NCBI RefSeq assembly: GCF_001639745.1
Contig: NZ_LTAX01000007.1
Coordinates: 62,001 to 126,000 of the forward strand
DNA: 64,000 nucleotides
Reading direction: 5' to 3'
Origin: Marinomonas gallaica
Lineage (GTDB): Bacteria; Pseudomonadota; Gammaproteobacteria; Pseudomonadales; Marinomonadaceae
Positions 34,440-45,426 of this stretch are shown here, piece after piece. The position numbers and the translations under genes are program-made. The notes beneath the pieces are model-generated. The model was not told the origin of the DNA. It ran no database searches and was given only the letters and a program-made list of their open reading frames with translations. The stretch's first letter is position 1; every line of letters starts with the position of its first letter.

Positions 34440-34552
34440 TGATAGTCATGGTGGTTTATTTGGTCGCGGGTCGCTGACTGTAATATAGTTTTTACTAAAG
34501 AGCTGTATTGTTTATACCCGCATTTTAATTTAAGCCTGATAAGGAGATTGTT

Positions 34553-35386
34553 GTGTTATCCAGAGAAACTAAAGATGCTGTCATTGAGATTATTCGTGAC
34601 GTGGCACAAGCAGAAATATTGCCGCGGTTCCGTGAATTGTCTGACGATGCCATCTCTACAAAGTCTGGCTTTGATGATTTGGTTACCGTCGCCGATTTGG
34701 CGGCTGAAAAAGCGATGACACAACGTTTCCAAAATTTATTGCCAAATGCTCAGATTGTAGGCGAAGAGTCAGTTGCTGAAGATGAGAGTGTATTAGACAT
34801 TCTTGATTCACAAGAGTTGGTATTTATCATTGACCCAATTGACGGTACGTGGAACTTTGCTAATGGATTGTCAATTTTTGGTGTATTGATCGCGGTTGTT
34901 TATCAAGGCGAGACGATTTTCGGGGTGCTATACGATGTGGTAAACGATGATTGGGTCGAAGCCTCGAAAGGAGAAGGCGCTTGGTTTGTTCGACCGGGCG
35001 AGGCACCTCGCCCATACCGCATTGAAGAGCAGCCCACGGACAACAAATTAGTCGGCTTTTTTTCCCCTTTCTTGTTTAAAAACGCCGAGCAGCGCTTAAA
35101 GGCGGCAGATTTACAACCTAAGTATGCGCGAACTATTGCACTTCGTTGCTGTTGTCATGAATACCGTACTCTCCTGAAAGGAAATGTAGACTTTTCAGTG
35201 AGTCCAAAAACCAATGCATGGGATCATGCGGCCGGTATTTTGGCTTATCAAGAGGCTGGCGGAATTGTGCGCATGTTAGATGGTCGAACCTATAAGCCAG
35301 CTATTCGTGAGGGTGTCATTGTCGCGGGACGAAGTTCATCTGTTGTCGAGGCTATTTGTAAGGATATCTTGCCTATCGTTGTTTAG
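34553..35386 (+). CDS. Inositol monophosphatase family protein
   Basis: Mg-dependent phosphatase of the IMPase/HisN-like family, 277 residues. Metal ligands: Glu in GEESVAED, Asp residues in IIDPIDGTWNF and the late Asp in AWDHAAGI. The family removes phosphate from inositol phosphates, histidinol phosphate or nucleotide 3'-phosphates; the substrate is not evident here. The start is GTG 34553 with AAGGAG 7 bases before it. CCCH (RCCCHEY) is an unusual Cys cluster. A terminator follows. Confidence 0.85.
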   Translation: MLSRETKDAVIEIIRDVAQAEILPRFRELSDDAISTKSGFDDLVTVADLAAEKAMTQRFQNLLPNAQIVGEESVAEDESVLDILDSQELVFIIDPIDGTWNFANGLSIFGVLIAVVYQGETIFGVLYDVVNDDWVEASKGEGAWFVRPGEAPRPYRIEEQPTDNKLVGFFSPFLFKNAEQRLKAADLQPKYARTIALRCCCHEYRTLLKGNVDFSVSPKTNAWDHAAGILAYQEAGGIVRMLDGRTYKPAIREGVIVAGRSSSVVEAICKDILPIVV

Positions 35387-35449
35387 TCGTCTCTAAAATT
35401 GGCTCATACGAAGTCGTTTTAGATCTGATAACGCATCAGTTAGGCAAAT

Positions 35450-35484
35450 AAAAGGCATGCATATTTGTGTGCCTTTTGTTTTTT
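35450..35484 (+). terminator. Terminator after the inositol monophosphatase gene
   Basis: AAAAGGCA (35450-35457) pairs with TGCCTTTT (35470-35477), followed by a T-rich run. Confidence 0.7.
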
Positions 35485-35574
35485 GAACGCCGTAAAACCT
35501 TGATGTTGTCGTACTATGTCGGTAAAAAGTGAATACAGAAGTATTGAATTAAACGATCGGGCCATAGTAAAAAT

Positions 35575-38500
35575 ATGACTTTAAAAAACGTACCTCTTTG
35601 TTCGGCACAAATTGCTTGGACAGACTCTTTTTCAGGTGTCTTTTCAAAACTTCACTCGCTAGCCAGTTTATTTGAACGAACCGGCGCTATCTCACATTGG
35701 TCTGTGGTGCTTAATAGTGGTGAAGGCTTGTACGTTGAAGAAGGTATCGTTCAATCGTTTTCAACACCATCTTTAATGTCTCTTGAATGGTATGAGTTAA
35801 ATGAAGTTGCCTATTTAGGCGTTCCTTTATACGTTGAATCACAGTTTGTTCAGGATGCTTTACCTGTTATCACAGCGCTTATTCCTACGGCTGATGAGAT
35901 AAAACAGGATGCTTTATTCGAGGAAGTAGTCAATATTGCTGACAGCTTACCCTTATTAGTGTCCTACATTGATCGTGATTTACGTTATCAATATGTCAAT
36001 AACCGCTACCAAGAAACTTTTAAAATCTCAAAATCCAACATTGTTGGTAAGCTGGTCAGTTCAGTTATTGGAGAAGAGCAGTTTTGTAACATCGAACCCT
36101 ATCTTCGTAAGGCTCTATCTGGCGAGTCGATCGAGATGCAAACATCGGTTTTGCATGAATCCAGCTTTGGTATTAAGGCTCATAGATACATTGTGTGTCA
36201 CTATGAGCCGCGCTTTGAAAATGACGAAGTTGTAGGCATTTATGCGAGTATCTTAGATCAAACACCCTTAAAACGTATTACACAAGCATTAAAACGTTTT
36301 CATGATCTGACTTCAAAGACTGAGTTGTCGCTTACCGAAAAAATCAATGAAGTATTGTCTCTAGGTTGTGAGATCTTGAATTTACCGGTCGGCATTGTGA
36401 GCGATGTCGAGGGTGAAAGCTATAGAGTGGCTTACAGTCAGTCGCCAAATGGTGAGCCTTTACCCGGTACTCTGTTTGATTTAGGTAACTGTTATTGCGT
36501 GCATACCTTAAATAGAGATCAAGTAACCGGTTTTTACCACGCAGGTAAAAGTGATATAGCAACTCATCCTTGTTATCAAAACTTTCAATTAGAAGCGTAT
36601 TTAGGTGTCTCATTAAAAGTAAATGATCTGGTGTGGGGGACGCTTAATTTCTCTGGACTAGAGCCAAGAGATGAAGACTTTAGTGAGGACGAATATGAAT
36701 TGGTTAAGTTGTTTGGGCAATGGGTCGCCAATGAGCTGACGCGAGAAGAGACTAAGCAATCTATTGTCGCGGCAGAGCAAAAACAAAGGTTGATTTTAGG
36801 GGCTGTCAGCGATGGCATAGTAGGAATTGACCGGACTGGCTGTATTACTTTTGTAAACGCTGCGACTTCAACCTTAATCGGTGTTGATGCGCATAGCATG
36901 ATTGGCGAGTCTGTGCTTCGGTTACTTCGTACCTCCAAAGAGCCACTTGCTGTATCGTCACAGGTTGAAAACAGTATTATCCGTGCAGCAGAAAATGATG
37001 AAAGATTATTGAATATTAATGCCGACTTTTACCGCGGAGATGGCACCGCGTTTTCCGTTAAGTTTTCGTGTACGCCTGTCGAACAAGAGTTCGGTGATGA
37101 CATCAGTTGTGTTCTAACATTTCAAGATATTACTCAGCAGAAATGCGCACAGGATGCATTGCGTACTCAGATGGAGCTTTTTAAATCTCTCTTTATGAAT
37201 GCGCCAGAAGCGATTGTGGTATCAGACATCAATCGTCGCATCGTCATGGCAAATCCACACACATTAGAGTTATTTAATTATCAAGAAGATGAATTGGTTG
37301 GGCGTACACCTGATTTTTTGTACGCTGATAAGGGTGGGTTCGAACGCATAGGTTTGGCTTATGACTCGCCGAATACGCCAGATCGTGAAGAGTACAGGAT
37401 GGTATACAAGCGTGCAGATGGTTCAGAGTTTGTCGCAGATAATGTACGCAGTAAAATTACTGATTCTGAAGGGCGTTTAAAAGGCTTTATTATTCATGCT
37501 CGCGATATTACTGCACGTCTTGCCATTGAAGAGGACATCGTCAGAGCGAAAGAGCGGTTAAGCGTAGCAACAGAGGCCGCCGGTATTGGTGTTTGGGAGC
37601 GTGATGTAAATAGCCAGACCATATGGCTGGATAAACGTATGTGCGAGCTGTATGGATTGGAGTACACCGATGAACCAAAAATATACGATGATTGGGTGTC
37701 ACTGATTCACCCTGAAGATCTGCCGCATGTACAGCAAGCATCTAGTAAAGCACTTGAGGCTCACCAAATCTTAAGTGTCAAATTTAGGATTATTAGGACA
37801 GATGGATCCATTCGATACATCAAAGCCAATGGTCGTGCCGCGTTTGATAGTGAAGGTCGGCCGTCGCATCTGTTTGGCACAAATTTAGATGTTACAAAAC
37901 AGTATGAAACTGAAACTGTTTTAAGAAATGCTCGGGAAGAAGCGATTCGAGCGAGCCAGGCAAAAAGTAATTTCTTAGCCACCATGTCCCACGAAATACG
38001 AACCCCTTTAAATGGCGTACTTGGTATGGCTGAAATCTTGTCAGGGTCGGCATTAACTAAGCAACAGCATAGCCAACTGGATATTATACGTAATTCTGGT
38101 GAAAGCTTACTAGAGCTGATTAATGAGATATTAGACTTCTCAAAAATTGAGGCAGGTCACTTAACCATTGAAACTATTGACTTCGATTTAGAACAGCTAG
38201 TTTATGATTTATCAAAACTTTTAGTAATTAAGGCGGAAGCGAAAAACATTGATTTTCTTGTGAACTTTGATGTTTCTAAAATGTACTCGGTTCGGGGTGA
38301 TGCTTATCGTATACGTCAGATACTCATGAACCTTGTTGGTAATGCGATCAAATTTACGGAATCTGGTCAGGTGATGATCTCAGTGCGGTCAGAACGACGA
38401 GAGCCATCTGGTATTCAGGTGGCTCTTGAGGTTGAAGATACCGGTATTGGTATCTCAGAGAAGGCACAAGAGCAGCTTTTTCAACCTTTTACTCAAGCGG

Positions 38501-39912
38501 ATAATTCTACAACCCGTAAATTCGGCGGTACAGGACTAGGGCTGGCGATTACTAAGCAATTAACAGAACTGATGGGAGGTGAGATCCGTTTAGAGAGTCA
38601 ATTAGGTAAAGGGTCAACGTTTACCGTTACTTTACCACTTGAGGTCTCAGATCAACTCGTATCGGGCGAGTCCCAGGCCACTCAAGAGTTTGCCAAAATC
38701 TTGGTCGTTGATGATAATGCAACGAATCTTTCTATTTTAAGAAATCAGTTGGAGCAGTTCGATTTATATGCATCCTACGAACAAAATTCAAGCAAAGCTT
38801 TAACTCGCATTGTCGATGCCGCAAAGCAAAATACGCCTTACGATGTGCTTATTTTGGATTACTTGATGCCCGATATGGATGGTCTGGCACTTTGTCATTG
38901 TGTTCGAGAACTGCTGGATGAAGAACATTATCCTAAAGTGCTAATGATATCCTCTGCAGGAAACTTGGAAAATCAGGATTTAGATGGCACGGGGATTAAC
39001 GTTTGTTTGAATAAGCCGGCAAGTATCCAAGACTTAAAAAGAGGGCTCAATGGTTTGAGCAGTCCTAGCGTTAATTCATCCTTTATTAAGCAATCTTCAT
39101 ATCACAGTGGTGTTTGTACAAATCTAGAATCTAGTGTTCAAGTGTCAGCTTCTATTCTGGTTGTGGAAGATATGAAAGCTAACCAAGCCGTTGTAAAGGG
39201 TATGCTTTCACAAATAAATGCAGACGTTTTGATTGCTGAGAATGGTGTTGAGGCCATTGAATGTTGGCAACACAAGAAACCTGATCTAATCTTAATGGAT
39301 CTTCACATGCCAGTTATGGACGGAATAACCGCTATTAAAGAGATACGAAAAAAAGAAGTGGATACAGGTCAGCGTGTGCCTATTTTAGTGTTGACGGCGG
39401 ACATCCAACCGGAGAGAGTCGCCGAAGTTAAAGAGATTGGTGGGGATGGCTTTATTTCTAAGCCTTTTCGTGCTCAAGAATTAATCAGTAGCATCTCTTC
39501 ATGGTTAGTTAAAAATGAAACGTCAGCTGAATTCGGAAGTAAAAAAATGGACTTAGCAACACCTAATAATAATGTTTCCTTGGACGAAAGTGTGTTGTCC
39601 GCTCTTGAAGAAATCTTAGGGGAACAAGTTCAAGATATTGTCATGGCTTTTTTGCTAGATGCAGACGAAGTCGTTTTAGGACTAGAAAGTGCGTTAGCAA
39701 ATGACAATGTCGAAGACATGTTTCGACCAGCGCACAGTCTTAAATCTGTAAGTGCCAACGTTGGAGCGATGGAGTTGAGCCGTTTAGCCACGGAGCTTGA
39801 GCATCAAGCGAAAGCGGGTGCAGTAACTCAGCCAGCTCTGTTTGTCGATCAAATCAAACAGGAACTTTCCAACGTCAAATCCCATCTAAAAAGGATAGGG
39901 AGGCTTTCTTGA
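35575..39912 (+). CDS. Large hybrid sensor histidine kinase (PAS-GAF-PAS3-HisKA-HATPase-REC2-Hpt)
   Basis: Soluble phosphorelay kinase of 1445 residues without membrane segments. Order: short N-terminal region, PAS (about 115-235), GAF (about 255-400, with GNCYCVHTL and YLGVSL), three PAS domains (about 410-530, 535-655, 660-790), HisKA with [11 protein letters not shown] (His near 806), HATPase_c ([26 protein letters not shown]), REC1 (Asp near 1096 in LILDYLMP), REC2 (Asp near 1241 in LMDLHMP) and Hpt (HSLKSVS, His near 1386). It overlaps the next gene by 4 bases. The GAF Cys-His loop resembles those in sensors of ligands or light, but I see no proof of a chromophore. Confidence 0.88.
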   Translation: MTLKNVPLCSAQIAWTDSFSGVFSKLHSLASLFERTGAISHWSVVLNSGEGLYVEEGIVQSFSTPSLMSLEWYELNEVAYLGVPLYVESQFVQDALPVITALIPTADEIKQDALFEEVVNIADSLPLLVSYIDRDLRYQYVNNRYQETFKISKSNIVGKLVSSVIGEEQFCNIEPYLRKALSGESIEMQTSVLHESSFGIKAHRYIVCHYEPRFENDEVVGIYASILDQTPLKRITQALKRFHDLTSKTELSLTEKINEVLSLGCEILNLPVGIVSDVEGESYRVAYSQSPNGEPLPGTLFDLGNCYCVHTLNRDQVTGFYHAGKSDIATHPCYQNFQLEAYLGVSLKVNDLVWGTLNFSGLEPRDEDFSEDEYELVKLFGQWVANELTREETKQSIVAAEQKQRLILGAVSDGIVGIDRTGCITFVNAATSTLIGVDAHSMIGESVLRLLRTSKEPLAVSSQVENSIIRAAENDERLLNINADFYRGDGTAFSVKFSCTPVEQEFGDDISCVLTFQDITQQKCAQDALRTQMELFKSLFMNAPEAIVVSDINRRIVMANPHTLELFNYQEDELVGRTPDFLYADKGGFERIGLAYDSPNTPDREEYRMVYKRADGSEFVADNVRSKITDSEGRLKGFIIHARDITARLAIEEDIVRAKERLSVATEAAGIGVWERDVNSQTIWLDKRMCELYGLEYTDEPKIYDDWVSLIHPEDLPHVQQASSKALEAHQILSVKFRIIRTDGSIRYIKANGRAAFDSEGRPSHLFGTNLDVTKQYETETVLRNAREEAIRASQAKSNFLATMSHEIRTPLNGVLGMAEILSGSALTKQQHSQLDIIRNSGESLLELINEILDFSKIEAGHLTIETIDFDLEQLVYDLSKLLVIKAEAKNIDFLVNFDVSKMYSVRGDAYRIRQILMNLVGNAIKFTESGQVMISVRSERREPSGIQVALEVEDTGIGISEKAQEQLFQPFTQADNSTTRKFGGTGLGLAITKQLTELMGGEIRLESQLGKGSTFTVTLPLEVSDQLVSGESQATQEFAKILVVDDNATNLSILRNQLEQFDLYASYEQNSSKALTRIVDAAKQNTPYDVLILDYLMPDMDGLALCHCVRELLDEEHYPKVLMISSAGNLENQDLDGTGINVCLNKPASIQDLKRGLNGLSSPSVNSSFIKQSSYHSGVCTNLESSVQVSASILVVEDMKANQAVVKGMLSQINADVLIAENGVEAIECWQHKKPDLILMDLHMPVMDGITAIKEIRKKEVDTGQRVPILVLTADIQPERVAEVKEIGGDGFISKPFRAQELISSISSWLVKNETSAEFGSKKMDLATPNNNVSLDESVLSALEEILGEQVQDIVMAFLLDADEVVLGLESALANDNVEDMFRPAHSLKSVSANVGAMELSRLATELEHQAKAGAVTQPALFVDQIKQELSNVKSHLKRIGRLS

Positions 39913-40832
39913 AGATACTGATCGCAGAAGATGCGCCATCAGATCGTTTGTTGTTGAAGCTTCACTTAGAAAAGCTTTGCCACGATGTGGTGGAGACGAG
40001 CAATGGTGAGGAGTTAGTTGATTATTTTAAGAGTCATGGTGATGACTTAGACCTGTTGGTCGTTGATTTAAATATGCCTTATAAAACAGGTGTTGAGGCG
40101 GTCGTTGAAATTCGGGGCCTTCAGGGCAACTACGATGCGAATTGGGTGCCTATTATTATCTTGAGTGGATCTGACTCAGACGAAGATGTTTTTCGTTGTA
40201 TTGAGGCTGGTGCGGACGACTATCTGACCAAGCCGATTCAGCATAAAGTATTAGCGGCGAAGCTTTTAGCAATGGTGCGCTTAGCTGATATGCGTAAACG
40301 TCTTGTCTTAGCGAATACAAGCTTAGAGGCTTTATCAACAACGGACTACCTTACGGGTCTGCCTAATAGACGAGCGTTTGAAAAAAATTTATCAGATGAG
40401 ATGGCTAAATCTCTTCGTTATGGTCAAAGCTTAAGCGTTGCTGTCTTCGATATAGATCATTTTAAGCAGATTAATGATACCTATGGTCATGAAGGTGGGG
40501 ATGTCGTTTTAAAAGAAATAGCCAAGCGTTTTAATCGGTTTAAACGTGCGGGCGATGTGTTTGGCCGCATCGGAGGAGAGGAATTTGGTTTGTTCCTTCC
40601 TTACACAACTGCGCAAGAGGCGGTCACCGCATGTGAGCGTTATCGTATGTTGTTATCAGCGGATAAATATTCATATGAGTCGCAGTGGATCAATCTTACT
40701 GTAAGTGTGGGTGTGAGTGCTTATCATAACGAAGAGACTCAGCTTGAGTTAATTAAATGTGCTGACCTCGCATTATATCAAGCCAAGCATCAGGGTAGAG
40801 ACCGAGTTGTTTTAAATTACGCAGGCTCGTGA
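39909..40832 (+). CDS. Response regulator with GGDEF domain (diguanylate cyclase)
   Basis: Output cyclase of the preceding kinase, 307 residues. Receiver 1-120 has IAEDAPSDR, phospho-Asp in VVDLNMPY and Lys in LTKPI. GGDEF domain 145-305 has LPNRRAFE, DIDHFKQIND, the active motif GGEEF and an intact RxxD inhibitory site (RAGD). The start is TTG 39909, 5 bases after AGGGAGG and overlapping the kinase stop, so it is translationally coupled. The same architecture as the gene at 20208 but with feedback control kept. Confidence 0.9.
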   Translation: MKILIAEDAPSDRLLLKLHLEKLCHDVVETSNGEELVDYFKSHGDDLDLLVVDLNMPYKTGVEAVVEIRGLQGNYDANWVPIIILSGSDSDEDVFRCIEAGADDYLTKPIQHKVLAAKLLAMVRLADMRKRLVLANTSLEALSTTDYLTGLPNRRAFEKNLSDEMAKSLRYGQSLSVAVFDIDHFKQINDTYGHEGGDVVLKEIAKRFNRFKRAGDVFGRIGGEEFGLFLPYTTAQEAVTACERYRMLLSADKYSYESQWINLTVSVGVSAYHNEETQLELIKCADLALYQAKHQGRDRVVLNYAGS

Positions 40833-40852
40833 GTAGAAAAACTTTCTAAAAA

Positions 40853-40880
40853 AAAGCCGAGCAGGATAATGCTCGGCTTT
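40853..40880. terminator. Bidirectional terminator between the cyclase gene and leuA
   Basis: AAAGCCGAGCA (40853-40863) and TGCTCGGCTTT (40870-40880), with a long T-run on the minus strand that suits leuA and a shorter one for the plus-strand cyclase gene. Confidence 0.85.
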
Positions 40881-40940
40881 CTTATTTCTGGGAGAGTGAT
40901 TGTGTCGCTGCCCCCAGCTTCAAACTCACGTGGCGGGGGG

Positions 40941-42617
40941 TTATGCCACGTTTGCTTGCTCGTTGGTGCTGTCAACTTTTTGGTTTACGGTTGCTAGCAC
41001 GGCTTGAATGGAAGCAGAAACGATGTCGTTATCGATTGCAACGCCATTGAAGCGGTCGCCATCAATATTGGCTTGAATGTAAGCAATCGCTTGAGAGTCA
41101 CTGCCATTTGTTAGTGCGTGTTCTTGATACTGTACGATGTCTACACGAATGCCAAAGTGATTGCTTAGCGCTGTTGTGAAAGCAGACAACGCGCCATTTC
41201 CTTCACCCTCAATGCTGATAGAGCCATCTTTGTGGGTTAGTTCAGCGGTCACGGAGTCGTGATCCTTTTTGCTTAGCTCGTAGTTTCCTAAAGCATAAGG
41301 CGCGCTTGCCGTCATGAAGCTTTCTTCAAATAGGCGCTTCATGTCAGCAGATTTTACAACACCACCGTCTTCTTCAGAGAAGCGTTGAACGATAGGGCTA
41401 AGCTCGACTTGCAACCAACGTGGTAACGCTAAGCCGTATTCTTGTTCTAGAGCAAATGCAACGCCGCCTTTACCTGATTGGCTGTTTACGCGGATAACTT
41501 CTTGATAGCTGCGACCAACGTCCATAGGATCGATTGGCAAGTAAGCAACATCCCAAGCTTTGTCGTCAGTTTGATTGGCCAAGCACTTTTTAATGGCATC
41601 TTGGTGAGAACCTGAGAAGGCTGTGAACACTAATTCGCCAGCGTAAGGATGGCGTGGATGAACAGGAAGCTGTGTGCATGACTGAACCACACTGACAATA
41701 CGGTCCATGTCACCTAATGACAATTTAGGATCAACGCCTTGGCTATACATGTTCATTGCAATGGTTACAACGTCCATGTTTCCGGTACGTTCGCCATTGC
41801 CTAACAAGGTGCCCTCGATACGATCAGCACCGGCCATTAAGCCAAGCTCTGCTGCAGCAACGCCACAACCACGGTCGTTGTGTGTGTGCAAGCTAACAAT
41901 AATGCTTTCGCGGTTTTTAACATTACGGCAGAAATATTCGATTTGGTCTGCAAAGCGGTTTGGCGTCGTCACTTCAACAGTAGCAGGTAAGTTAATAATG
42001 CACTTACGCTCAGGCGTCGGTTGCCATACATCAATAACGGCATCACAGACTTCCACTGCGTAGTCTGTTTCAGTGCCGGTGAAGCTTTCTGGTGAGTATT
42101 GGAAGACCCATTCTGTACCTGGGTTTTTTTCCGCATGGTCTTTAACACATTGGGCGCCTTTGACGGCGATTTGCTTAATGCCTTCTTTGTCTAGGCGGAA
42201 TACTTGTTCACGCTGAGTGGTAGATGTTGAGTTGTATACGTGAACTACGGCTTTTTTGGCACCTTTCAAAGATTCGTAGGTACGCTCGATCAACTCAGGG
42301 CGTGCTTGAGTCAAGACTTGAATGTAAACATCATCAGGCACTTGATCTTCTTCAACCAACCAGCGAACAAAGTCAAAGTCTAATTGTGACGCCGCAGGGA
42401 AGCCTACTTCGATTTCTTTAAAGCCTACATCGACAAGAAGTTTGAAGAATTCTTTCTTTTGTTCCACTGTCATCGGCTCAACCAATGCTTGGTTGCCGTC
42501 ACGCAGGTCTACACTTGCCCAAAGTGGCGCAGTGGTGATTTCTTGGTCTGGCCAAGTACGATTTTCTAAGGCAACCGGTGTAAACGGACGATATTTAGTG
42601 TGATTAAAAGAACTCAT
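40941..42617 (-). CDS. leuA: 2-isopropylmalate synthase
   Basis: First step of leucine synthesis: condenses acetyl-CoA with 2-oxoisovalerate. At 558 residues it is the long LeuA2 form. The catalytic barrel starts SVDLRDGNQALVEPM; HTHNDRGCG holds the metal His residues; ELVFTAFSGSHQDAI follows; the C-terminal domain (about 430-558) is the leucine-sensing regulatory part. It stands alone, without leuBCD, and is divergent from an Lrp-type regulator. No leucine leader peptide was recognised in the 180 bases between. Confidence 0.93.
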   Translation of the reverse strand: MSSFNHTKYRPFTPVALENRTWPDQEITTAPLWASVDLRDGNQALVEPMTVEQKKEFFKLLVDVGFKEIEVGFPAASQLDFDFVRWLVEEDQVPDDVYIQVLTQARPELIERTYESLKGAKKAVVHVYNSTSTTQREQVFRLDKEGIKQIAVKGAQCVKDHAEKNPGTEWVFQYSPESFTGTETDYAVEVCDAVIDVWQPTPERKCIINLPATVEVTTPNRFADQIEYFCRNVKNRESIIVSLHTHNDRGCGVAAAELGLMAGADRIEGTLLGNGERTGNMDVVTIAMNMYSQGVDPKLSLGDMDRIVSVVQSCTQLPVHPRHPYAGELVFTAFSGSHQDAIKKCLANQTDDKAWDVAYLPIDPMDVGRSYQEVIRVNSQSGKGGVAFALEQEYGLALPRWLQVELSPIVQRFSEEDGGVVKSADMKRLFEESFMTASAPYALGNYELSKKDHDSVTAELTHKDGSISIEGEGNGALSAFTTALSNHFGIRVDIVQYQEHALTNGSDSQAIAYIQANIDGDRFNGVAIDNDIVSASIQAVLATVNQKVDSTNEQANVA

Positions 42618-42799
42618 ATTCTTTTCCTTCCATAAAATGAGTAGGCGGGTAGCCTATGTAGATTGAGATGCGGTTAGCATCTTTCGACACAAACAGTGTA
42701 ACCAAATTCTATCGGAAAATGATTGCGTTTTAACTATTAATTAAAGGGGTTTTTGGAATAAAATTGCTCAAATTGTTGTTTTTTAGGTTGGGGCTGCTT

Positions 42800-43279
42800 A
42801 TGAAATTGAATCTAGATAAAATTGATGTGCGCATTTTGCAAGAGTTGCAGCAAGATTCTAGCTTAACTAACCAAGATCTTGCCGATCGAGTGGGACTTTC
42901 GCCTTCGCCTTGTCTACGTCGAGTGAAGGCTCTGGAAGAGAGCGGCATAATAGATCGAAAGGTTACTTTGTTAAAACGTTCCGAACTGGGCCTAAAGTTA
43001 ACGGCTTACATTCAGATTAGTATGGATCGGCATACCCCTGATCGCTTCAGTGTTTTCGAAGAGCAGGTTAATTCTTTCCCAGAAGTACGCACTTGCAACT
43101 TAGTAACTGGCCAAAATTGTGATTATTTACTTGAAGTTGTGGTCGAGGATATGGAGGATTACCACGATTTTCTATTAGGGCAGTTAACTCGCATTCCTGG
43201 AGTGAGCGGTGTGCAATCAAGCTTCCTGTTGCGCAGCGTAAAAGAGAATACCTCTTTACCATTAGGACACTTAATTTAG
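42800..43279 (+). CDS. Lrp/AsnC family transcriptional regulator
   Basis: Feast/famine regulator of 159 residues. N-terminal helix-turn-helix (DVRILQELQQDSSLTNQDLA, LSPSPCLRRVKALEESG), C-terminal RAM domain with GQNCDYLLEVVVEDMEDY. It starts at ATG 42800, where the family begins (MKLNLDKID); the open frame begins 12 codons earlier. Divergence from leuA suggests a role in amino-acid control of that gene; this is inference. It is a standard-length member and probably binds an amino acid. Confidence 0.88.
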   Translation: MKLNLDKIDVRILQELQQDSSLTNQDLADRVGLSPSPCLRRVKALEESGIIDRKVTLLKRSELGLKLTAYIQISMDRHTPDRFSVFEEQVNSFPEVRTCNLVTGQNCDYLLEVVVEDMEDYHDFLLGQLTRIPGVSGVQSSFLLRSVKENTSLPLGHLI

Positions 43280-43356
43280 TTTTCCTTACTCAGGGGATTG
43301 AAAACACTTTATAATGCTCGCATATAGAGCATAATTTTTGTAAGAGAGCAGTATCA

Positions 43357-43962
43357 ATGAATCAATTAACGGTTAAACGTCGAGTAGTGATTCCGGTGCG
43401 AGCTGGCGACGTCATGGCCGAATTCATTTCTTTTAATGGCGATGAAAGCGGTAAAGAGCACATTGCTATTTCATTTGCAGGCACAACGACAGAGAAAAAT
43501 GACATACCACTGGTGCGCCTCCACTCAGAATGTTTGACCGGTGATGTATTCGGTTCTGGGCGTTGTGACTGTGGTGAGCAATTGGATGAGGCGATTGATC
43601 GCATTAATGTCGAAGGTGGCTACATTCTGTATTTGCGCCAAGAAGGACGTGGCATTGGTCTGTATGCAAAGCTAGAAGCTTATGCGTTACAAGATCAGGG
43701 TTACGATACTTATGAAGCCAATGAAATGTTGCATTTACCGGATGACGGACGGGATTTTTCTATTGCGGCGCGTATGCTACAAGCATTAGGCGTCGAAAAG
43801 GTGCGTCTGCTTACTAATAATCCCGATAAAGCTGAGCAGCTGACGCACAATGAGATCAATGTCACGGAGTTGGTGCCGACGGCCGTACATGTCAATCAGC
43901 ACAACCGTAATTACTTAGAAGCAAAAGCGCGTCGTAAGCATCATACATTGAAATTCGATTGA
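43357..43962 (+). CDS. ribA: GTP cyclohydrolase II
   Basis: First step of riboflavin synthesis from GTP. At 201 residues it is stand-alone RibA without a RibB domain. The zinc Cys cluster is in [19 protein letters not shown], the catalytic stretch in [13 protein letters not shown], and the C-terminal [13 protein letters not shown] is conserved. TATAAT at 43310-43315 is a likely -10. No FMN riboswitch is seen in the short leader. A symmetric terminator separates it from the convergent helicase gene. Confidence 0.94.
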   Translation: MNQLTVKRRVVIPVRAGDVMAEFISFNGDESGKEHIAISFAGTTTEKNDIPLVRLHSECLTGDVFGSGRCDCGEQLDEAIDRINVEGGYILYLRQEGRGIGLYAKLEAYALQDQGYDTYEANEMLHLPDDGRDFSIAARMLQALGVEKVRLLTNNPDKAEQLTHNEINVTELVPTAVHVNQHNRNYLEAKARRKHHTLKFD

Positions 43963-43980
43963 ATTAGTGGGTTGGTTTAA

Positions 43981-44018
43981 GCATTAAAAAAAGGAGTCTC
44001 GGCTCCCTTTTTTAATGC
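43981..44018. terminator. Bidirectional terminator between ribA and the DEAD-box gene
   Basis: GCATTAAAAAAAGGAG pairs with CTCCCTTTTTTAATGC almost perfectly, with A and T runs on both sides. Confidence 0.85.
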
Positions 44019-44037
44019 TTATTAGTAGGTCAAAACG

Positions 44038-45270
44038 TTATTTCTTTTTCTTAACCTTTTTTGAAACGGGTGCTTTTTTAGCACTCGGTTTCTTTTTACC
44101 TTTGGTTAAACTTGGCGACCGGATTTTGGTTTTTGGCTCCATTCCGGCAATCTTGCTGAAAGAAATTGGCGCTTGCATGTAACGCTGGATTTTTTCCATC
44201 ATCGGTAAATCGTGAATGTCTACTAATGAATAGCACTCGCCTGGGTTACCTTCGCGTGACGCGCGGCCAGCACGATGGACATAGGAATCCGCTCGACGTG
44301 GTAAGCGTACGTTAATGACTGTATTGATTTCAGGAAGATCAATGCCTCGTGCGGCAACATCGGTTGCGACCAAAACTTGCAGGCGACCCTTCTTCATTTG
44401 CTTCAAGTGGTCATTGCGATCGCTTTGCTTCATTTCGCCGTGTAGGCCATCACAGCGGAAGCCCCACTTACGGATGCGTTGTACCCAAACGTCAACATGG
44501 TCACGGTTGGATACAAAAATAACCGCTTGTTGGACGCGCTCTTGGCTTACAAGATGCTTCAACATGGCTTCTTTGTGGGCATCATCGTCTACACGAAAAG
44601 CCACTTGTTTGATTTGGCTAGGTACATTACGTGGTGAATCAGTCAGTTGAATTGTCTCGGACTCTTCACGTAGCAAAGACTTAGCAAAACGCCCCATTTT
44701 CTCACCGTCAATGGTAGCAGAGAACATGAGCGTCTGATGCTCGGGCAGTTGCTTTGAAAGGTGGCGAACGGTATCAATGAAGCCCATGTCTAGCATGCGG
44801 TCCGCTTCATCAATGACCAGCATTGATGTATCGCTAAAATCCATCCAGCCTTTTTCGTCAAGCTCAACCAAACGGCCTGGTGTTGCAACAAGAATGTCGC
44901 AAGGTTCACTGAGTAGCTGCTGTTGCATGCCGTAAGGCGTACCACCAACAATTAACTGCAGTTTGATGCGTGTATGAACAAGTAATTGCTCAAATACTTG
45001 GAAAATTTGTCGCGCTAATTCACGACTTGGCGCAAGCACCAGTGCTTTAGGTGCAAGGCTTGACTCTTCGCCACGATCTAAAATGTGTTGTACGACGGGC
45101 GCAGCGAATGCGATGGTTTTACCTGTACCAGTCTCGGCGCAAGCAAGGATATCCTGTGCGTCCATAGCCAATGGGATGGCGTGTTCTTGTATCGGTGTTG
45201 GCTCACTCAGCCCCATGTCTTCAATGGCTTGCGTGATGGTAAAATCCAGATCTAATTCGGAAAAGGACAT
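44038..45270 (-). CDS. DEAD-box RNA helicase
   Basis: ATP-dependent RNA helicase of about 410 residues. Q motif (SELDLDF, PTPIQ), motif I AETGTGKT, motif II DEAD in VIDEADRMLD, SAT in MFSATID, and HRAGRASR in motif VI. A Lys-rich tail (KKPSAKKAPVSKKVKKKK) should help bind RNA. The N-terminus is SrmB-like, but RhlE and related groups cannot be excluded. I start at the ATG ending at 45270, where the Q motif begins; the longer frame adds 28 residues of no family likeness. Likely role in ribosome assembly or cold adaptation. Confidence 0.88.
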   Translation of the reverse strand: MSFSELDLDFTITQAIEDMGLSEPTPIQEHAIPLAMDAQDILACAETGTGKTIAFAAPVVQHILDRGEESSLAPKALVLAPSRELARQIFQVFEQLLVHTRIKLQLIVGGTPYGMQQQLLSEPCDILVATPGRLVELDEKGWMDFSDTSMLVIDEADRMLDMGFIDTVRHLSKQLPEHQTLMFSATIDGEKMGRFAKSLLREESETIQLTDSPRNVPSQIKQVAFRVDDDAHKEAMLKHLVSQERVQQAVIFVSNRDHVDVWVQRIRKWGFRCDGLHGEMKQSDRNDHLKQMKKGRLQVLVATDVAARGIDLPEINTVINVRLPRRADSYVHRAGRASREGNPGECYSLVDIHDLPMMEKIQRYMQAPISFSKIAGMEPKTKIRSPSLTKGKKKPSAKKAPVSKKVKKKK

Positions 45271-45426
45271 GTATGCTCTCAAATGAAACGTAAATTGTGC
45301 CGTGATTGTACCATTGTCTGTTTCAATCCGTTGGTTTCTTTCATTTAATTTCACTAAATAGTGATAGTCATTAGACCGATTTTAGGGAATGAAATAAAAT
45401 AGCGGAAATTATAGAGGCTTGTATCC

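Noticed and set aside
42618..42799. Leucine attenuator or leader peptide for leuA
   Set aside because: No run of Leu codons followed by alternative hairpins was seen on the minus strand.
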